Origin: Pseudomonas sp. MM213 | GTDB lineage: Bacteria; Pseudomonadota; Gammaproteobacteria; Pseudomonadales; Pseudomonadaceae | Direction: 5' to 3' | NCBI RefSeq assembly: GCF_020423045.1 | Contig: NZ_CP081943.1 | Coordinates: 4,402,001-4,466,000, forward strand | DNA length: 64,000 nt | Shown here: piece by piece, positions 17,352 through 27,639 of the stretch | How positions within the stretch are numbered: position 1 is the first letter of the stretch | Layout: each line of letters opens with the position of its first letter | The notes under the pieces: generated by a model | Told to the model about the DNA's origin: nothing | The model's database searches: none | Seen by the model: the letters and a program-made list of their open reading frames with translations, nothing else | Made by a program: the position numbers and the translations under genes

Positions 17352-19361
17352 ATGTCCCGACTCAATCCCCGGCAGCAAGAAGCCGTGAGCTACGTCGGCG
17401 GCCCTCTTTTGGTGCTCGCCGGTGCAGGCTCCGGCAAGACCAGCGTGATCACGCGCAAAATCGCGCACCTGATCCAGAACTGCGGCATCCGCGCCCAGTA
17501 CATCGTCGCCATGACCTTTACCAACAAGGCCGCGCGCGAGATGAAGGAACGGGTCGGCACCCTGCTCAAAGGCGGCGAAGGCCGTGGCCTGACGGTGTGC
17601 ACCTTCCACAACCTGGGCCTCAACATCATCCGCAAGGAACACGTGCGGCTGGGCTACAAACCGGGCTTCTCGATCTTCGACGAGACCGACGTCAAAGCCC
17701 TGATGACCGACATCATGCAGAAGGAATACGCGGGCGACGACGGCGTCGACGAGATCAAGAACATGATCGGCTCGTGGAAAAACGACCTGATCCTGCCCGC
17801 CGAAGCCCTGGAAAACTCGCGCAATCCCAAGGAACAGACCGCCGCCATCGTCTACACCCACTACCAGCGCACGCTCAAGGCGTTCAACGCGGTGGACTTC
17901 GACGACCTGATCCTGCTGCCGGTGAAACTGTTCCAGGAACACGCCGACATCCTCGAAAAGTGGCAGAACAAAGTCCGCTACCTGCTGGTGGACGAATACC
18001 AGGACACCAACGCCAGCCAGTATTTGCTGGTGAAGTTGCTGATCGGCACGCGCAACCAGTTCACCGTGGTCGGCGATGACGACCAGTCGATCTACGCCTG
18101 GCGCGGCGCCCGCCCGGAAAACCTGATGCTGCTCAAGGACGACTACCCGTCCCTGAAAGTGGTGATGCTGGAGCAGAACTATCGCTCCACCAGCCGCATC
18201 CTGCGCTGCGCCAACGTGCTGATCTCGAACAACCCGCACGAATTCGAAAAACAACTGTGGAGCGAGATGGGTCACGGCGACGAGATCCGCGTGATCCGCT
18301 GCCGCAACGAAGACGCCGAAGCCGAGCGCGTGGCCGTGGAATTGCTGACGCTGCACTTGCGCACCGACCGGCCCTACAGCGATTTCGCGATCCTGTATCG
18401 CGGTAACTACCAGGCCAAGCTGATCGAGCTGAAGCTGCAACACCACCAGATTCCGTATCGGTTATCCGGTGGCAACAGCTTTTTCGGACGCCAGGAAGTG
18501 AAGGACCTGATGGCCTACTTCCGCCTGATCGTGAACCCGGACGACGACAACGCCTTCCTGCGGGTGATCAACGTCCCACGCCGGGAGATCGGTTCGACGA
18601 CGCTTGAGAAGCTCGGCAACTACGCCACCGAACGCAAAATCTCGATGTACGCCGCCACCGACGAAATCGGCCTGGGCGAGCATCTGGATGCGCGTTTCAC
18701 CGATCGCCTGTCGCGCTTCAAGCGTTTCATGGACAAGGTCCGCGAGCAGTGCGCCGGCGAAGACCCGATTTCGGCGTTGCGCAGCATGGTCATGGACATC
18801 GACTACGAGAACTGGCTGCGCACCAACAGCTCCAGCGACAAGGCCGCCGACTACCGCATGGGTAACGTCTGGTTCCTGATCGAGGCGTTGAAAAACACCC
18901 TGGAGAAAGACGAAGAAGGCGAGATGACCGTCGAGGACGCCATCGGCAAACTCGTCCTGCGCGACATGCTGGAACGCCAGCAGGAAGAGGAAGACGGCGC
19001 CGAAGGTGTGCAGATGATGACATTGCACGCCTCCAAAGGGCTGGAATTCCCTTACGTGTTCATCATGGGCATGGAAGAGGAAATTCTCCCGCACCGCTCC
19101 AGCATCGAAGCCGACACCATCGAAGAAGAACGCCGCCTGGCCTACGTCGGCATTACCCGCGCACGCCAGACCCTGGCCTTCACCTTCGCGGCCAAGCGCA
19201 AGCAGTACGGCGAGATCATCGACTGCGCGCCCAGCCGCTTCCTCGATGAACTGCCGCCGGACGACCTGGCCTGGGAAGGCACCGACGACACGCCGGTAGA
19301 AGTCAAAGCCGTTCGCGGCAATACCGCATTGGCCGATATACGGGCGATGTTAAAGCGCTAG
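17352..19361 (+). CDS. rep: ATP-dependent DNA helicase Rep
   Basis: Superfamily 1A 3'-5' helicase of 669 residues, the normal Rep length. Motifs run in order: MSRLNPRQQEAVSYVGGP (Q motif), LVLAGAGSGKTSVITRK (Walker A), VDEYQDTNASQ (motif II), GDDDQSIYAWRGA (motif III), LEQNYRSTSRIL (motif IV), MTLHASKGLEFPYVFI (motif V) and EERRLAYVGITRAR (motif VI). Rep assists replication forks through bound proteins. The Shine-Dalgarno site is weak. The gene is divergent from the c-di-GMP gene and followed 69 bp later by xpt. Confidence 0.97.
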   Translation: MSRLNPRQQEAVSYVGGPLLVLAGAGSGKTSVITRKIAHLIQNCGIRAQYIVAMTFTNKAAREMKERVGTLLKGGEGRGLTVCTFHNLGLNIIRKEHVRLGYKPGFSIFDETDVKALMTDIMQKEYAGDDGVDEIKNMIGSWKNDLILPAEALENSRNPKEQTAAIVYTHYQRTLKAFNAVDFDDLILLPVKLFQEHADILEKWQNKVRYLLVDEYQDTNASQYLLVKLLIGTRNQFTVVGDDDQSIYAWRGARPENLMLLKDDYPSLKVVMLEQNYRSTSRILRCANVLISNNPHEFEKQLWSEMGHGDEIRVIRCRNEDAEAERVAVELLTLHLRTDRPYSDFAILYRGNYQAKLIELKLQHHQIPYRLSGGNSFFGRQEVKDLMAYFRLIVNPDDDNAFLRVINVPRREIGSTTLEKLGNYATERKISMYAATDEIGLGEHLDARFTDRLSRFKRFMDKVREQCAGEDPISALRSMVMDIDYENWLRTNSSSDKAADYRMGNVWFLIEALKNTLEKDEEGEMTVEDAIGKLVLRDMLERQQEEEDGAEGVQMMTLHASKGLEFPYVFIMGMEEEILPHRSSIEADTIEEERRLAYVGITRARQTLAFTFAAKRKQYGEIIDCAPSRFLDELPPDDLAWEGTDDTPVEVKAVRGNTALADIRAMLKR

Positions 19362-19400
19362 AATTGAGCACTTTTTAACCGACACTTTTTCACAAACTAG

Positions 19401-20003
<603 letters not shown>

Positions 20004-20023
20004 CCAGCAGCACCGCATTTCCC

Positions 20024-20114
20024 CTGTGGGAGCCAGCCTGCTGGCGATGGCGTCGTGTCAGTCAAAATCTTCATGCCTGACAGACCGTCATCGCCAGCAG
20101 GCTGGCTCCCACAG
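20024..20114. repeat. REPIN (paired REP), AGCCAGC variant
   Basis: Arms CTGTGGGAGCCAGCCTGCTG and CAGCAGGCTGGCTCCCACAG. Both arms share the variant CCAGCCTGCTGG core, so they can still pair. It sits between convergent xpt and the acetyl-CoA hydrolase gene. Confidence 0.9.
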
Positions 20115-20131
20115 TTGTTTTGGGTTGGCTG

Positions 20132-22054
20132 TTATTGCGCGGTGGCCTTGAGGCCGGTGAGCAGCAGCCGCTGAAACAGGTCCTCTTTCAACCCTTCCGG
20201 ATTGGTCAGCTGCATACGCTCCAGATGCTCGGGAAACGCTGCCGGCTCCGGCGCATCCAGTGCCGCCTTGCCCAACTCCAGAATCTCCGTCAGCTTGAAC
20301 TTGCTCTTCAACCAGTTCAGCGCCCGCAACAAATCCCGCTCATGCGCGGTGAAATCACTCCCCAGCGGATACTCCGGAAACAACTGCGGATGCCGCGCCT
20401 GAATCGCCTGTAAACGTTCTGGTCGGTTGTCGGCAAAACGCGGATCAAGACGAAAACTCTTCGGCAGTTTCCCGGCACTCTGCGCCTGCTCGATCAAGCC
20501 GGGCTGGAACCGTGAATCGCTGATGTTCAGCAACGCCTCGATCACCGCCGCATCGGTCTTGCCACGCAAATCGGCGATACCGTATTCAGTGACCACGATG
20601 TCCCGCAGATGCCGCGGGATCGTGCAATGGCCGTACTCCCAGACGATGTTGGAACTGACCTCCCCGCCCGACTCGCGCCAGCTTCGCAGCAGCAGAATCG
20701 AACGCGCGCCCTCCAGCGCATGGCCCTGGGCGACGAAGTTGTATTGCCCGCCGACGCCGCTCAGCACCCGCCCGTCTTCAAGCTGATCGGCCACGCCGGC
20801 GCCAAGCAACGTCATGGTGAACACGGTGTTGATGAAGCGCGCATCCAGGCGCTGCAAGCGTTTGAGTTCCTCCTGACCGTACAGCTCGTTGATGTAGCTG
20901 ATGCGGGTCATGTTGAATTCGAGCCGCTTGCTCTGGGGCAGCTCTCGAAGACGCTCGTAGAAACTGCGCGGCCCCAGGAAGAACCCGCCGTGCACCGAAA
21001 TGCCGTCGGTCTGCGCCGCTTCATCCAGCGTGCCGGCATTCGCCTGTTGTTGGGTGGGCACATCGGGGTAGACCTTGCGCCGCACGATCCCGGCATCGAC
21101 CAGCACCAGCAGGCCGTTGACGAACATTTCGCTGCAACCGTAAAGGCCTTTGGCGAACGGTTCCAACCCCCCTTCGCGGTCTATCAACTGCGCCCACTGG
21201 CTGAGATTTACGTCGGCCAACAACGCCTTGTATCCGTCGTTATCCGCCTGCCGCGCCAGCAACGCCGCCGTCAGCGCGTCGCCCATGGCGCCGATGCCGA
21301 TCTGCAAGGTGCCGCCATCGCGGACCAGCGCGCTGGCGTGCAGGCCGATGAAATGGTCCTGGAAACCCACCGGCATGTTCGGCGTCGAGAACAGCGTGGT
21401 GTTGTCTTTCTCGTCGACCAGCAGGTCGAAAGTGTCGATGCCGATTTCCGCGTCACCGGGCATGTACGGCAAGTCGTTGTGTACCTGGCCCACGAGCAGG
21501 ACTGTCTCCCCCGCCGCCCTGCGCTTGGCGATCATCGGAAACAGGTCGAGGGTGATGTCCGGATTGCAGCTCAGGCTCAGGCGATCAGGGTGTTCGGAGT
21601 GGCTGGCCACCAGTTGCGCGACCAGGTTCAAACCGGCCGCGTTGATATCCCGTGCGGCGTGGCTGTAGTTGCTGCTCACGTAGTCCTGCTGGGCGGATTC
21701 GCTATGAAGCAGGCTGCCGGGCTGCATGAAAAACTGTTGAATATGGATGTTGGGCGGCAGGTTGTCCTTGCGCAGGCCCGCGAGGAAATCCAGCTCCGGA
21801 TAATCGCCGAATACCCGTTCGATGAAGGGTTCGAGGAAGCGCTTCTGCAAGCCGTCGCCCAATGCAGGACGGCCCAGGCACAGCGCGGTGTAGATCGTCA
21901 GCTTGCGCTCGGGCAATTGCGCAACGCGTTGATACAGCGCGTTGACGAAGTGGTTGGGTTTGCCCAGACCGAGGGGCAGGCCCATGTGGATATGCGCCGG
22001 CAACCGCGCCAGCACCTCATCGACCGCTTGCTCGATAGAACACAGCTGCACCAT
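20132..22054 (-). CDS. acetyl-CoA hydrolase/CoA-transferase family protein
   Basis: Protein of 640 residues, longer than the usual 500-residue acetyl-CoA hydrolases, with a two-domain CoA-transferase fold. Recognisable parts are HIHMGLPLGLGKPNHFVNAL near the N-terminus, SVHGGFFLGPRSFYE in the middle, and the C-terminal SGVGGQYNFVAQGHAL and EYGIADLRGKTD, typical of the AcetylCoA_hyd_C domain. The ATG follows GGGAGG. It would hydrolyse or transfer CoA from acetyl-CoA or another short acyl-CoA; the exact substrate is not determined. It is transcribed away from the REPIN-containing gap that precedes cytochrome c5. Confidence 0.85.
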   Translation of the reverse strand: MVQLCSIEQAVDEVLARLPAHIHMGLPLGLGKPNHFVNALYQRVAQLPERKLTIYTALCLGRPALGDGLQKRFLEPFIERVFGDYPELDFLAGLRKDNLPPNIHIQQFFMQPGSLLHSESAQQDYVSSNYSHAARDINAAGLNLVAQLVASHSEHPDRLSLSCNPDITLDLFPMIAKRRAAGETVLLVGQVHNDLPYMPGDAEIGIDTFDLLVDEKDNTTLFSTPNMPVGFQDHFIGLHASALVRDGGTLQIGIGAMGDALTAALLARQADNDGYKALLADVNLSQWAQLIDREGGLEPFAKGLYGCSEMFVNGLLVLVDAGIVRRKVYPDVPTQQQANAGTLDEAAQTDGISVHGGFFLGPRSFYERLRELPQSKRLEFNMTRISYINELYGQEELKRLQRLDARFINTVFTMTLLGAGVADQLEDGRVLSGVGGQYNFVAQGHALEGARSILLLRSWRESGGEVSSNIVWEYGHCTIPRHLRDIVVTEYGIADLRGKTDAAVIEALLNISDSRFQPGLIEQAQSAGKLPKSFRLDPRFADNRPERLQAIQARHPQLFPEYPLGSDFTAHERDLLRALNWLKSKFKLTEILELGKAALDAPEPAAFPEHLERMQLTNPEGLKEDLFQRLLLTGLKATAQ

Positions 22055-22154
22055 CTGATCCTCCCTTACATTCCATGAATTGGGGTTGGACCGAGCTTGC
22101 CGGGTCTTTGCTGCAATGAACAGCCTCGGGCGGTAAATCGCTTTATGCCCACCA

Positions 22155-22246
22155 CCTGTAGGAGCCGGCTTGCTGGCGATGAACGATCACACGGTTTACC
22201 AGGTTAACCGTGGCGTCTGGATCGCCAGCAAGCCGGCTCCTACAGG
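22155..22246. repeat. REPIN (paired REP), AGCCGGC variant
   Basis: Arms CTGTAGGAGCCGGCTTGCTG and CAGCAAGCCGGCTCCTACAG. The 257-bp gap between the acetyl-CoA hydrolase start and the cytochrome c5 stop holds this element and the terminator at 22266-22291; nothing else was seen. Confidence 0.9.
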
Positions 22247-22265
22247 TCCGTGAACAACGGGCACA

Positions 22266-22291
22266 AAAAAGCCGCCCGGAGGCGGCTTTTT
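22266..22291 (-). terminator. rho-independent terminator of the cytochrome c5 gene
   Basis: Perfect 11-base stem AAAAAGCCGCC / GGCGGCTTTTT with CGGA loop, flanked by A- and T-runs so that it can work in both directions. It lies 20 bases past the minus-strand stop of the cytochrome gene. Confidence 0.88.
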
Positions 22292-22310
22292 CGCTGACGA
22301 TGCGGGCGTG

Positions 22311-22736
22311 TTACAGGCCGGACATCTCTTTGATGGCGCCTTTCAGCTCGTCGTCGGAGCAGTCGGCGCAGGTGCCTTTAGGCGGCATCGCATTGATACC
22401 GGTAATGGCCTTGGCCAGGATGCCGTCGAGGCCGCCCTGGTGATCGGCGCGTTCTTTCCAGGCTGCCTTGTCGCCGATTTTCGGCGCGCCCAACAGGCCG
22501 GTGCCGTGGCAAGCGTTGCAATGTTTTGCAATCACGTCTTTAGGTGCCTTGGCACCGCCACCGCCGCCAGAAGCAGCAGCGACTTCCATCCCCTTGCACT
22601 CTTGACCCTGAACACAAACTTGGCCAACTGGATCAAGGCGTTTTGCAATATCGTCATTCGTCGCAGCTTGAGCGCTGACAGCCCAAAGGGCCAATACGGT
22701 TGCTGGTGCAGCCAGCATTTTCATAATTAGGTTCAC
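22311..22736 (-). CDS. cycB: cytochrome c5-type periplasmic monohaem cytochrome
   Basis: Protein of 141 residues: Sec signal ending at SAQA, a Gly/Ala linker, then a class I cytochrome c domain with the haem site CNACHG, the methionine ligand in NAMPPKG, and the GTCADC cysteine pair near the C-terminus, characteristic of cytochromes c5. It transfers electrons in the periplasm, probably to terminal oxidases. A GTG at 22736 preceded by GAGGGTG is used; an ATG four codons later is the alternative. PAO1 has cycB at this point. Confidence 0.92.
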   Translation of the reverse strand: MNLIMKMLAAPATVLALWAVSAQAATNDDIAKRLDPVGQVCVQGQECKGMEVAAASGGGGGAKAPKDVIAKHCNACHGTGLLGAPKIGDKAAWKERADHQGGLDGILAKAITGINAMPPKGTCADCSDDELKGAIKEMSGL

Positions 22737-22906
22737 GCGTTCACCCTCAATGGTGGCTAGTCACGCCTACGGCCACGGTTCGCAGGCGGGCGCAAGTATA
22801 GCGGTAAGCCCGCCGCACTGAAACAACCCCAAAGTCGAAGGGGTCTTGTTGCGCCGCGGAAAAACCCTTCGGGTGCCGCTGCCGTGCTGGCAGGACGCCT
22901 CTTCTC

Positions 22907-23455
22907 TTAAAAGTTCGCTGGCGTGGCTGCGCTGATTAGTCGCGCCGGCGCGTCGAACGGATTACGGAAACGGTGCGGCTTGGTACTTTCAAAGTAGTAG
23001 CTATCACCGGCTTCGAGCACAAAAGTTTCCAGCCCGACCACCAGTTCCAGGCGCCCTTCCACCAGAATCCCGGTTTCCTCGCCCTCATGGGTGAGCATCT
23101 CGTCACCGGTGTCGGCGCCTGGCGGGTAGATTTCATTGAGGAAGGCAATGGCGCGGCTCGGGTGAGCCCGGCCGACCAGTTTCATGGTCACTGCGCCATC
23201 GGAAATATCGATCAGCTCGTTAGCCTTGTAGACGATCTGAGTCGGTTTTTCCTGCAGGATCTCTTCGGAAAAGAACTCGACCATCGACATGGGAATCCCG
23301 CCCAGAACCTTGCGCAGCGAACTGATCGAGGGGCTGACGCTGTTCTTCTCGATCATCGAAATGGTGCTGTTGGTGACGCCCGCGCGTTTGGCGAGTTCAC
23401 GCTGCGAAAGACCTTTGAGCTTACGGATGGATTGCAGTCGTTCACCGACGTCCAA
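22907..23455 (-). CDS. pauR: PauR-like regulator (XRE HTH plus cupin)
   Basis: Protein of 182 residues: an N-terminal helix-turn-helix (LSQRELAKRAGVTNSTISMI) and a C-terminal cupin (YPPGADTGDEMLTHEGEE, GDSYYFESTKPHRF). The start is a TTG (M/LDVGERLQ), because GGAGG lies seven bases upstream and the family begins at this point; the long open frame upstream has no coding character. PauR represses polyamine (putrescine/cadaverine) catabolic genes in P. aeruginosa. It is next to dadX, while likely targets (the PuuB-type oxidase and kauB) lie 4-12 kb away in this window. Confidence 0.9.
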   Translation of the reverse strand: MDVGERLQSIRKLKGLSQRELAKRAGVTNSTISMIEKNSVSPSISSLRKVLGGIPMSMVEFFSEEILQEKPTQIVYKANELIDISDGAVTMKLVGRAHPSRAIAFLNEIYPPGADTGDEMLTHEGEETGILVEGRLELVVGLETFVLEAGDSYYFESTKPHRFRNPFDAPARLISAATPANF

Positions 23456-23580
23456 GCTTGCGCCTCCAGGATTCAGGTTGTAGGAATATTGAGCGTTATC
23501 ATGGCGACAGCGTTCAGTATTTACAACACTTTGGCCTGAATCCTGTTCGGCGAAGCGACTTCCGGTCCGCGAGGTTCGGG

Positions 23581-24654
23581 TCAAGCCCCGGAATAGAGCA
23601 GCGGAACCCGGCGCAGGTTGCAGAAGATCTGATAGGGAATCGTGTCCGCGGCTTCCGCCACGGTGCTGGCGAGCACGCTTTTGCCCCACAACTCGACGGT
23701 CGAACCGAGGCCGGCTTGCGGTACATCGGTCAGATCGATGCAGAGCATGTCCATCGACACCCGGCCGATCAACTGGCTGAGCTGCCCGGCGACCATCACC
23801 GGCGTACCGGTCGGTGCGTGACGCGGATAGCCATCGGCATAACCCATCGCCACCACGCCAACGCGCATCGGCTTCTGGGTGATGAATTTGGCGCCGTAAC
23901 CGATCGGCTCGCCGGCCGGCAGCTCTTGCACGCAAATCACTTTCGATTCCAGGGTCATCACCGGTTGCAGGCGCGAGGCCACGGCGTTGGCTTCTTCGAA
24001 AGGCGTGGCGCCATAGAGCATGATGCCCGGACGTACCCAGTCACTCGGGATCTGCGGCCAACCGAGCACTGCCGGCGAGTTGCGCAGGCTGACCTCGGCG
24101 GACAAACCCTGACGGGCCGCTTCAAACACCGCCACCTGCTCGGCACTGGCTTGACTGTGCAGCTCATCGGCGCGGGCGAAGTGGCTCATCAACACCACTT
24201 TCGCGACCTTGCCGCTGGCCAGCAGCCGTTGATAGCCCGCCTGGTAATCCTTTGGTTGCAGACCGACCCGGTGCATGCCCGAATCGAGTTTGAGCCAGAC
24301 CGTGATCGGCTTGCTGAGCGCGGCTTTTTCGATGGCTTCGAGTTGCCACAGCGAATGCACCACGCACCAGAAATCATGCTCGACGATCAGCGCCAGCTCA
24401 TCGGCTTCGAAAAAACCTTCCAGCAACAACACCGGCGCGCGAATGCCGGCAGCGCGCAGCTCCAATGCTTCTTCGATGCACGCCACGGCAAACCCGTCCG
24501 CCTCGGCTTCCAGCGCCTGGGCGCAACGCACCGCGCCATGGCCGTAGGCATCCGCCTTGATCACCGCGAGGGCCTTGGCCCCGGTGAGTTCACGGGCGAT
24601 CCGGTAGTTGTGACGCAGGGCTTGAAGGTCGATCAGGGCACGGGCTGGACGCAT
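23581..24654 (-). CDS. dadX: alanine racemase, catabolic
   Basis: Protein of 357 residues, a fold-type III PLP enzyme. The PLP lysine is K33 in [11 protein letters not shown], and the second catalytic base region reads [12 protein letters not shown]. It interconverts L- and D-alanine; beside dadA it feeds the D-amino-acid dehydrogenase, so L-alanine can be oxidised to pyruvate. It is co-oriented with the ridA-like gene and dadA; a 97-bp gap separates it from the former. The Shine-Dalgarno site is weak. Confidence 0.95.
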   Translation of the reverse strand: MRPARALIDLQALRHNYRIARELTGAKALAVIKADAYGHGAVRCAQALEAEADGFAVACIEEALELRAAGIRAPVLLLEGFFEADELALIVEHDFWCVVHSLWQLEAIEKAALSKPITVWLKLDSGMHRVGLQPKDYQAGYQRLLASGKVAKVVLMSHFARADELHSQASAEQVAVFEAARQGLSAEVSLRNSPAVLGWPQIPSDWVRPGIMLYGATPFEEANAVASRLQPVMTLESKVICVQELPAGEPIGYGAKFITQKPMRVGVVAMGYADGYPRHAPTGTPVMVAGQLSQLIGRVSMDMLCIDLTDVPQAGLGSTVELWGKSVLASTVAEAADTIPYQIFCNLRRVPLLYSGA

Positions 24655-24751
24655 GGCGGCAGGGCTTCTAGGCGGTCATGGGAATAAAAACCGGCGCTGG
24701 CTGACAGCGTGAACCGCCAACAGCACCGGGAGAGGGATCTTTCTGACAGGC

Positions 24752-25105
24752 TTACGGCAGAGCGGCTACAACCGACAGCTCGATCAGGATTTCCGGTTCG
24801 CACAGCTTCGACTCAACCGTTGCGCGGGCCGGGGCGACGCCTTTTGGCAGCCACTTGTCCCACACCGCGTTCATGCCTTCGAAGTGCGCGTCGATGTCTT
24901 TCAGGTAAATCGTCACCGACAGCAAATGGTGCTTGTCGGTACCCGCCATATCCAGCAAACGCTCGATATTGGCGAGAGTTTCGCGAGTCTGCTGTTCAAT
25001 CCCGGCGTTCATGTCGTCGCCGACCTGCCCTGCCAAATACACCGTACCATTGTGAGCGACGATCTGACTCATGCGCTCATTGGTGAGCTGGCGCTGGATT
25101 GCCAT
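24752..25105 (-). CDS. RidA/YjgF-family enamine/imine deaminase in the dad operon
   Basis: Protein of 117 residues starting [19 protein letters not shown] lies ten bases upstream of this ATG. Family features include [12 protein letters not shown], the conserved arginine in [10 protein letters not shown], and an acidic residue near the C-terminus (EILIEL). RidA proteins hydrolyse reactive imines; here the likely source is the 2-imino acid released by D-amino-acid dehydrogenase. The start overlaps the 3' end of dadA by 29 bases, so translation is coupled. PAO1 has PA5303 at this place. Confidence 0.92.
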   Translation of the reverse strand: MAIQRQLTNERMSQIVAHNGTVYLAGQVGDDMNAGIEQQTRETLANIERLLDMAGTDKHHLLSVTIYLKDIDAHFEGMNAVWDKWLPKGVAPARATVESKLCEPEILIELSVVAALP

Positions 25106-26378
25106 GTTTTGCGGGCTCCTGGACTTTGCTGCCATAACGGGAAATATCGAGGCCTTCTGCACTGATCTGCGGCGTTTTCTTCGCCATCAGGTCGGCCAGC
25201 AAGCGACCGGAGCCGCACGCCATGGTCCAGCCGAGGGTGCCGTGACCGGTGTTCAGGAACAGGTTGCTGAACGGCGTTGCACCCACAATCGGCGTGCCAT
25301 CCGGCGTGGTCGGACGCAGACCGGTCCAGAAACTTGCCTGGGCCAGATCGCCGCCCTGAGGATAAAGGTCGTTGACGATCATCTCCAGGGTTTCGCGCCG
25401 ACGCGGGTTAAGCGACAGGTCAAAACCGGCGATTTCAGCCATGCCGCCGACGCGGATGCGGTTGTCGAAACGGGTGATCGCGACCTTATAGGTCTCGTCG
25501 AGAATGGTCGACGTCGGGGCCATCGCCGGGTTGGTGATCGGCACGGTCAGGGAGTAGCCCTTCAGCGGATACACCGGTGCCTTGATGCCCAGCGGCTTGA
25601 GCAGTTGCGGCGAGTAGCTGCCGAGTGCCAATACGTAGCGGTCAGCGGTTTCCAGCTTGCCGTCGATCCACACACCGTTGATGCGATCACCGGCGTAGTC
25701 GAGCTTTTGAATGTCTTGGCCGAAGCGGAATTCCACACCCAGTTTCACAGCCATTTCGGCCAGGCGACTGGTGAACATCTGGCAATCGCCGGTCTGGTCG
25801 TTCGGCAGGCGCAGGGCACCGGCAAGGATATCGGTCACGCTGGCCAGCGCCGGCTCAACGCGAGCAATGCCGGCACGGTCGAGCAGTTCGAACGGCACGC
25901 CGGACTCTTTCAGTACGGCGATGTCTTTCGCGGCGCCGTCGAGTTGAGCTTGGGTGCGGAACAATTGAGTAGTACCGAGGCTGCGGCCTTCGTAGGCAAT
26001 GCCGGTTTCGGCACGCAGTTCGTCGAGGCAGTCACGGCTGTACTCGGACAGACGGACCATGCGCTCCTTGTTCACCGCATAACGGCTGGCGGTACAGTTG
26101 CGCAGCATCTGCGCCATCCACAGGTATTGGTCGATGTCGGCAGTGGCCTTGATCGCCAGCGGTGCGTGGCGCTGCAACAGCCACTTGATGGCCTTGAGCG
26201 GCACACCCGGCGCGGCCCACGGCGAGGCATAACCCGGCGAAACCTGCCCGGCGTTGGCGAAACTGGTCTCCATGGCCGCAGCCGGCTGACGGTCCACCAC
26301 CACCACTTCGAACCCGGCACGCGCCAGATAATAAGCACTGGTGGTACCGATGACGCCGCTACCCAAGACCATAACGCG
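25077..26378 (-). CDS. dadA: D-amino acid dehydrogenase small subunit
   Basis: FAD enzyme of 433 residues. The N-terminal dinucleotide-binding motif is [19 protein letters not shown], followed by the family signature [19 protein letters not shown], and near the C-terminus [15 protein letters not shown]. It oxidises D-alanine and other D-amino acids to 2-oxo acids at the inner membrane, passing electrons to the respiratory chain. The start is the ATG in MRVMVLGSG with GAGGG eight bases upstream. It is divergent from the Lrp-type gene, which is the expected activator (DadR). Confidence 0.96.
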   Translation of the reverse strand, partial: RVMVLGSGVIGTTSAYYLARAGFEVVVVDRQPAAAMETSFANAGQVSPGYASPWAAPGVPLKAIKWLLQRHAPLAIKATADIDQYLWMAQMLRNCTASRYAVNKERMVRLSEYSRDCLDELRAETGIAYEGRSLGTTQLFRTQAQLDGAAKDIAVLKESGVPFELLDRAGIARVEPALASVTDILAGALRLPNDQTGDCQMFTSRLAEMAVKLGVEFRFGQDIQKLDYAGDRINGVWIDGKLETADRYVLALGSYSPQLLKPLGIKAPVYPLKGYSLTVPITNPAMAPTSTILDETYKVAITRFDNRIRVGGMAEIAGFDLSLNPRRRETLEMIVNDLYPQGGDLAQASFWTGLRPTTPDGTPIVGATPFSNLFLNTGHGTLGWTMACGSGRLLADLMAKKTPQISAEGLDISRYGSKVQEPAKHGNPAPAHQ

Positions 26379-26537
26379 CATTTTCATATCCCTCATCGCG
26401 GCGTGCCGCTGACGTTTGTAGAACAGACCGTAGATGTGGGCAGTTTAAAAAAGATTAGCCAGTGCATTTCACTATATAAGCACCTATATTTGGCGACAAT
26501 TCTCGGCAAAAACGCTTTTCACGGAGGCGCATCCCCT

Positions 26538-27026
26538 ATGCGTACCAACACTCAGACCAAACGTGAGCTGGACAAGATCGACCGCAACATCCTGCGGATC
26601 CTGCAAGCGGACGGGCGTATCTCCTTCACGGAGCTTGGGGAAAAGGTCGGGCTCTCGACCACGCCCTGCACCGAGCGGGTCCGGCGCCTGGAGCGCGAAG
26701 GGATCATCATGGGCTACAACGCCCGGCTGAACCCGCAGCACCTCAAGGGTAGTCTGCTGGTGTTCGTCGAGATCAGCCTCGACTACAAATCCGGCGATAC
26801 TTTCGAAGAGTTCCGACGCGCGGTGCTGAAACTGCCCCACGTGCTGGAATGCCATTTGGTGTCAGGGGATTTCGACTACCTGGTGAAGGCTCGAATCTCG
26901 GAGATGGCTTCTTATCGCAAGCTGCTGGGCGACATCCTGCTCAAGCTGCCGCATGTGCGCGAATCGAAGAGTTATATCGTGATGGAAGAGGTGAAGGAGA
27001 GTCTGAGTCTGCCGATTCCGGATTGA
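26538..27026 (+). CDS. dadR: Lrp/AsnC-family regulator (DadR-like)
   Basis: Protein of 162 residues. The N-terminal HTH reads LDKIDRNILRILQADGRI / GLSTTPCTERVRRLE, and the C-terminal RAM domain contains HVLECHLVSGDFDYLVK. The ATG follows GGAGG by ten bases. It is divergent from dadA across about 160 bp of AT-rich DNA (TTTAAAAAAGATTAG, TATATAAGCACCTATAT), the usual setting for an Lrp-type activator that responds to L-alanine. PAO1 has lrp/dadR here. The long open frame running antisense to dadA into this gene is not real. Confidence 0.92.
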   Translation: MRTNTQTKRELDKIDRNILRILQADGRISFTELGEKVGLSTTPCTERVRRLEREGIIMGYNARLNPQHLKGSLLVFVEISLDYKSGDTFEEFRRAVLKLPHVLECHLVSGDFDYLVKARISEMASYRKLLGDILLKLPHVRESKSYIVMEEVKESLSLPIPD

Positions 27027-27050
27027 GACTTTGTGGTGCCTGTTCAGACC

Positions 27051-27117
27051 CCATCGCTAGCAGGCTAGCTCCCACAGTTGAAATGCATTCCAATGTGGGA
27101 GCTAGCCTGCTAGCGAT
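27051..27117. repeat. REPIN (paired REP), AGCTAGC variant
   Basis: Arms CATCGCTAGCAGGCTAGCTC and GAGCTAGCCTGCTAGCGAT, both with the rare CTAGC core, separated by a short spacer. Located between dadR and the convergent cysteine-cluster gene. Confidence 0.9.
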
Positions 27118-27138
27118 TACAGGCGACTCGGTCTTCCC

Positions 27139-27492
27139 TCAGACGAGCACCTGCCGGGTGGAAGCCATGTACTCATGAATCTGCTTCTCGACCCGCGGAT
27201 GAATCAGCTCCACCGGCCCCCGCCCATTCGGGCACGGCAAGGTCTTGGTGGTGCCGAACAACCGGCAAATCAGCGGTCGCTCGTCATACACCGTGCAGCC
27301 GTTGGGCCCCAAGTGCACACAGTTGAGTTCATCCATCGCCGCATCCTGCTCGGCGCGGGTCTTGCGCGGCAGGCGGGACATTTCTTCCGGCGAGGTGGTC
27401 ACCGGCCCGCAGCAGTCATGGCAGCCGGGCACGCACTCGAACGAGGGAATCTGCTGTCGCAACGTGCGGATTTTCTGACTGTTGCAGCTCAT
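27139..27492 (-). CDS. YkgJ-family cysteine-cluster protein
   Basis: Protein of about 117 residues starting MSCNSQKIRTLRQQ. It carries the CxxxCxxCC cluster CVPGCHDCCGPV near residue 20 and later LNCVHLGPNGCTVYDERPLIC, the standard motif set of the zinc/iron-chelating CxxCxxCC family (UPF0153). The exact function of the family is not known. It is convergent with dadR across a REPIN and divergent from the oxidase gene. The start is chosen by family alignment from memory; no strong Shine-Dalgarno site is visible. Confidence 0.85.
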   Translation of the reverse strand: MSCNSQKIRTLRQQIPSFECVPGCHDCCGPVTTSPEEMSRLPRKTRAEQDAAMDELNCVHLGPNGCTVYDERPLICRLFGTTKTLPCPNGRGPVELIHPRVEKQIHEYMASTRQVLV

Positions 27493-27639
27493 CGAAACGG
27501 TGACCCAAAGCGGACTGGAGCGCGATTCTGACGCAAACGCGCCGATCCAGACAGCCACAACCGACCAGTGTTGCCCGCGCCGGAAGGTCCGGCTTATGCT
27601 CCGTCAAATTTTCTAGACACAAAAATCAGGATGATGCGC

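Noticed and set aside
22820..22860. possible terminator after pauR (ACCCC/GGGGT)
   Set aside because: The stem is only five pairs and no T-run follows on the minus strand.
25071..26537. long plus-strand frame running into the Lrp-type gene
   Set aside because: The part before 26538 is antisense to dadA; the Lrp family start and GGAGG site fix the real beginning.
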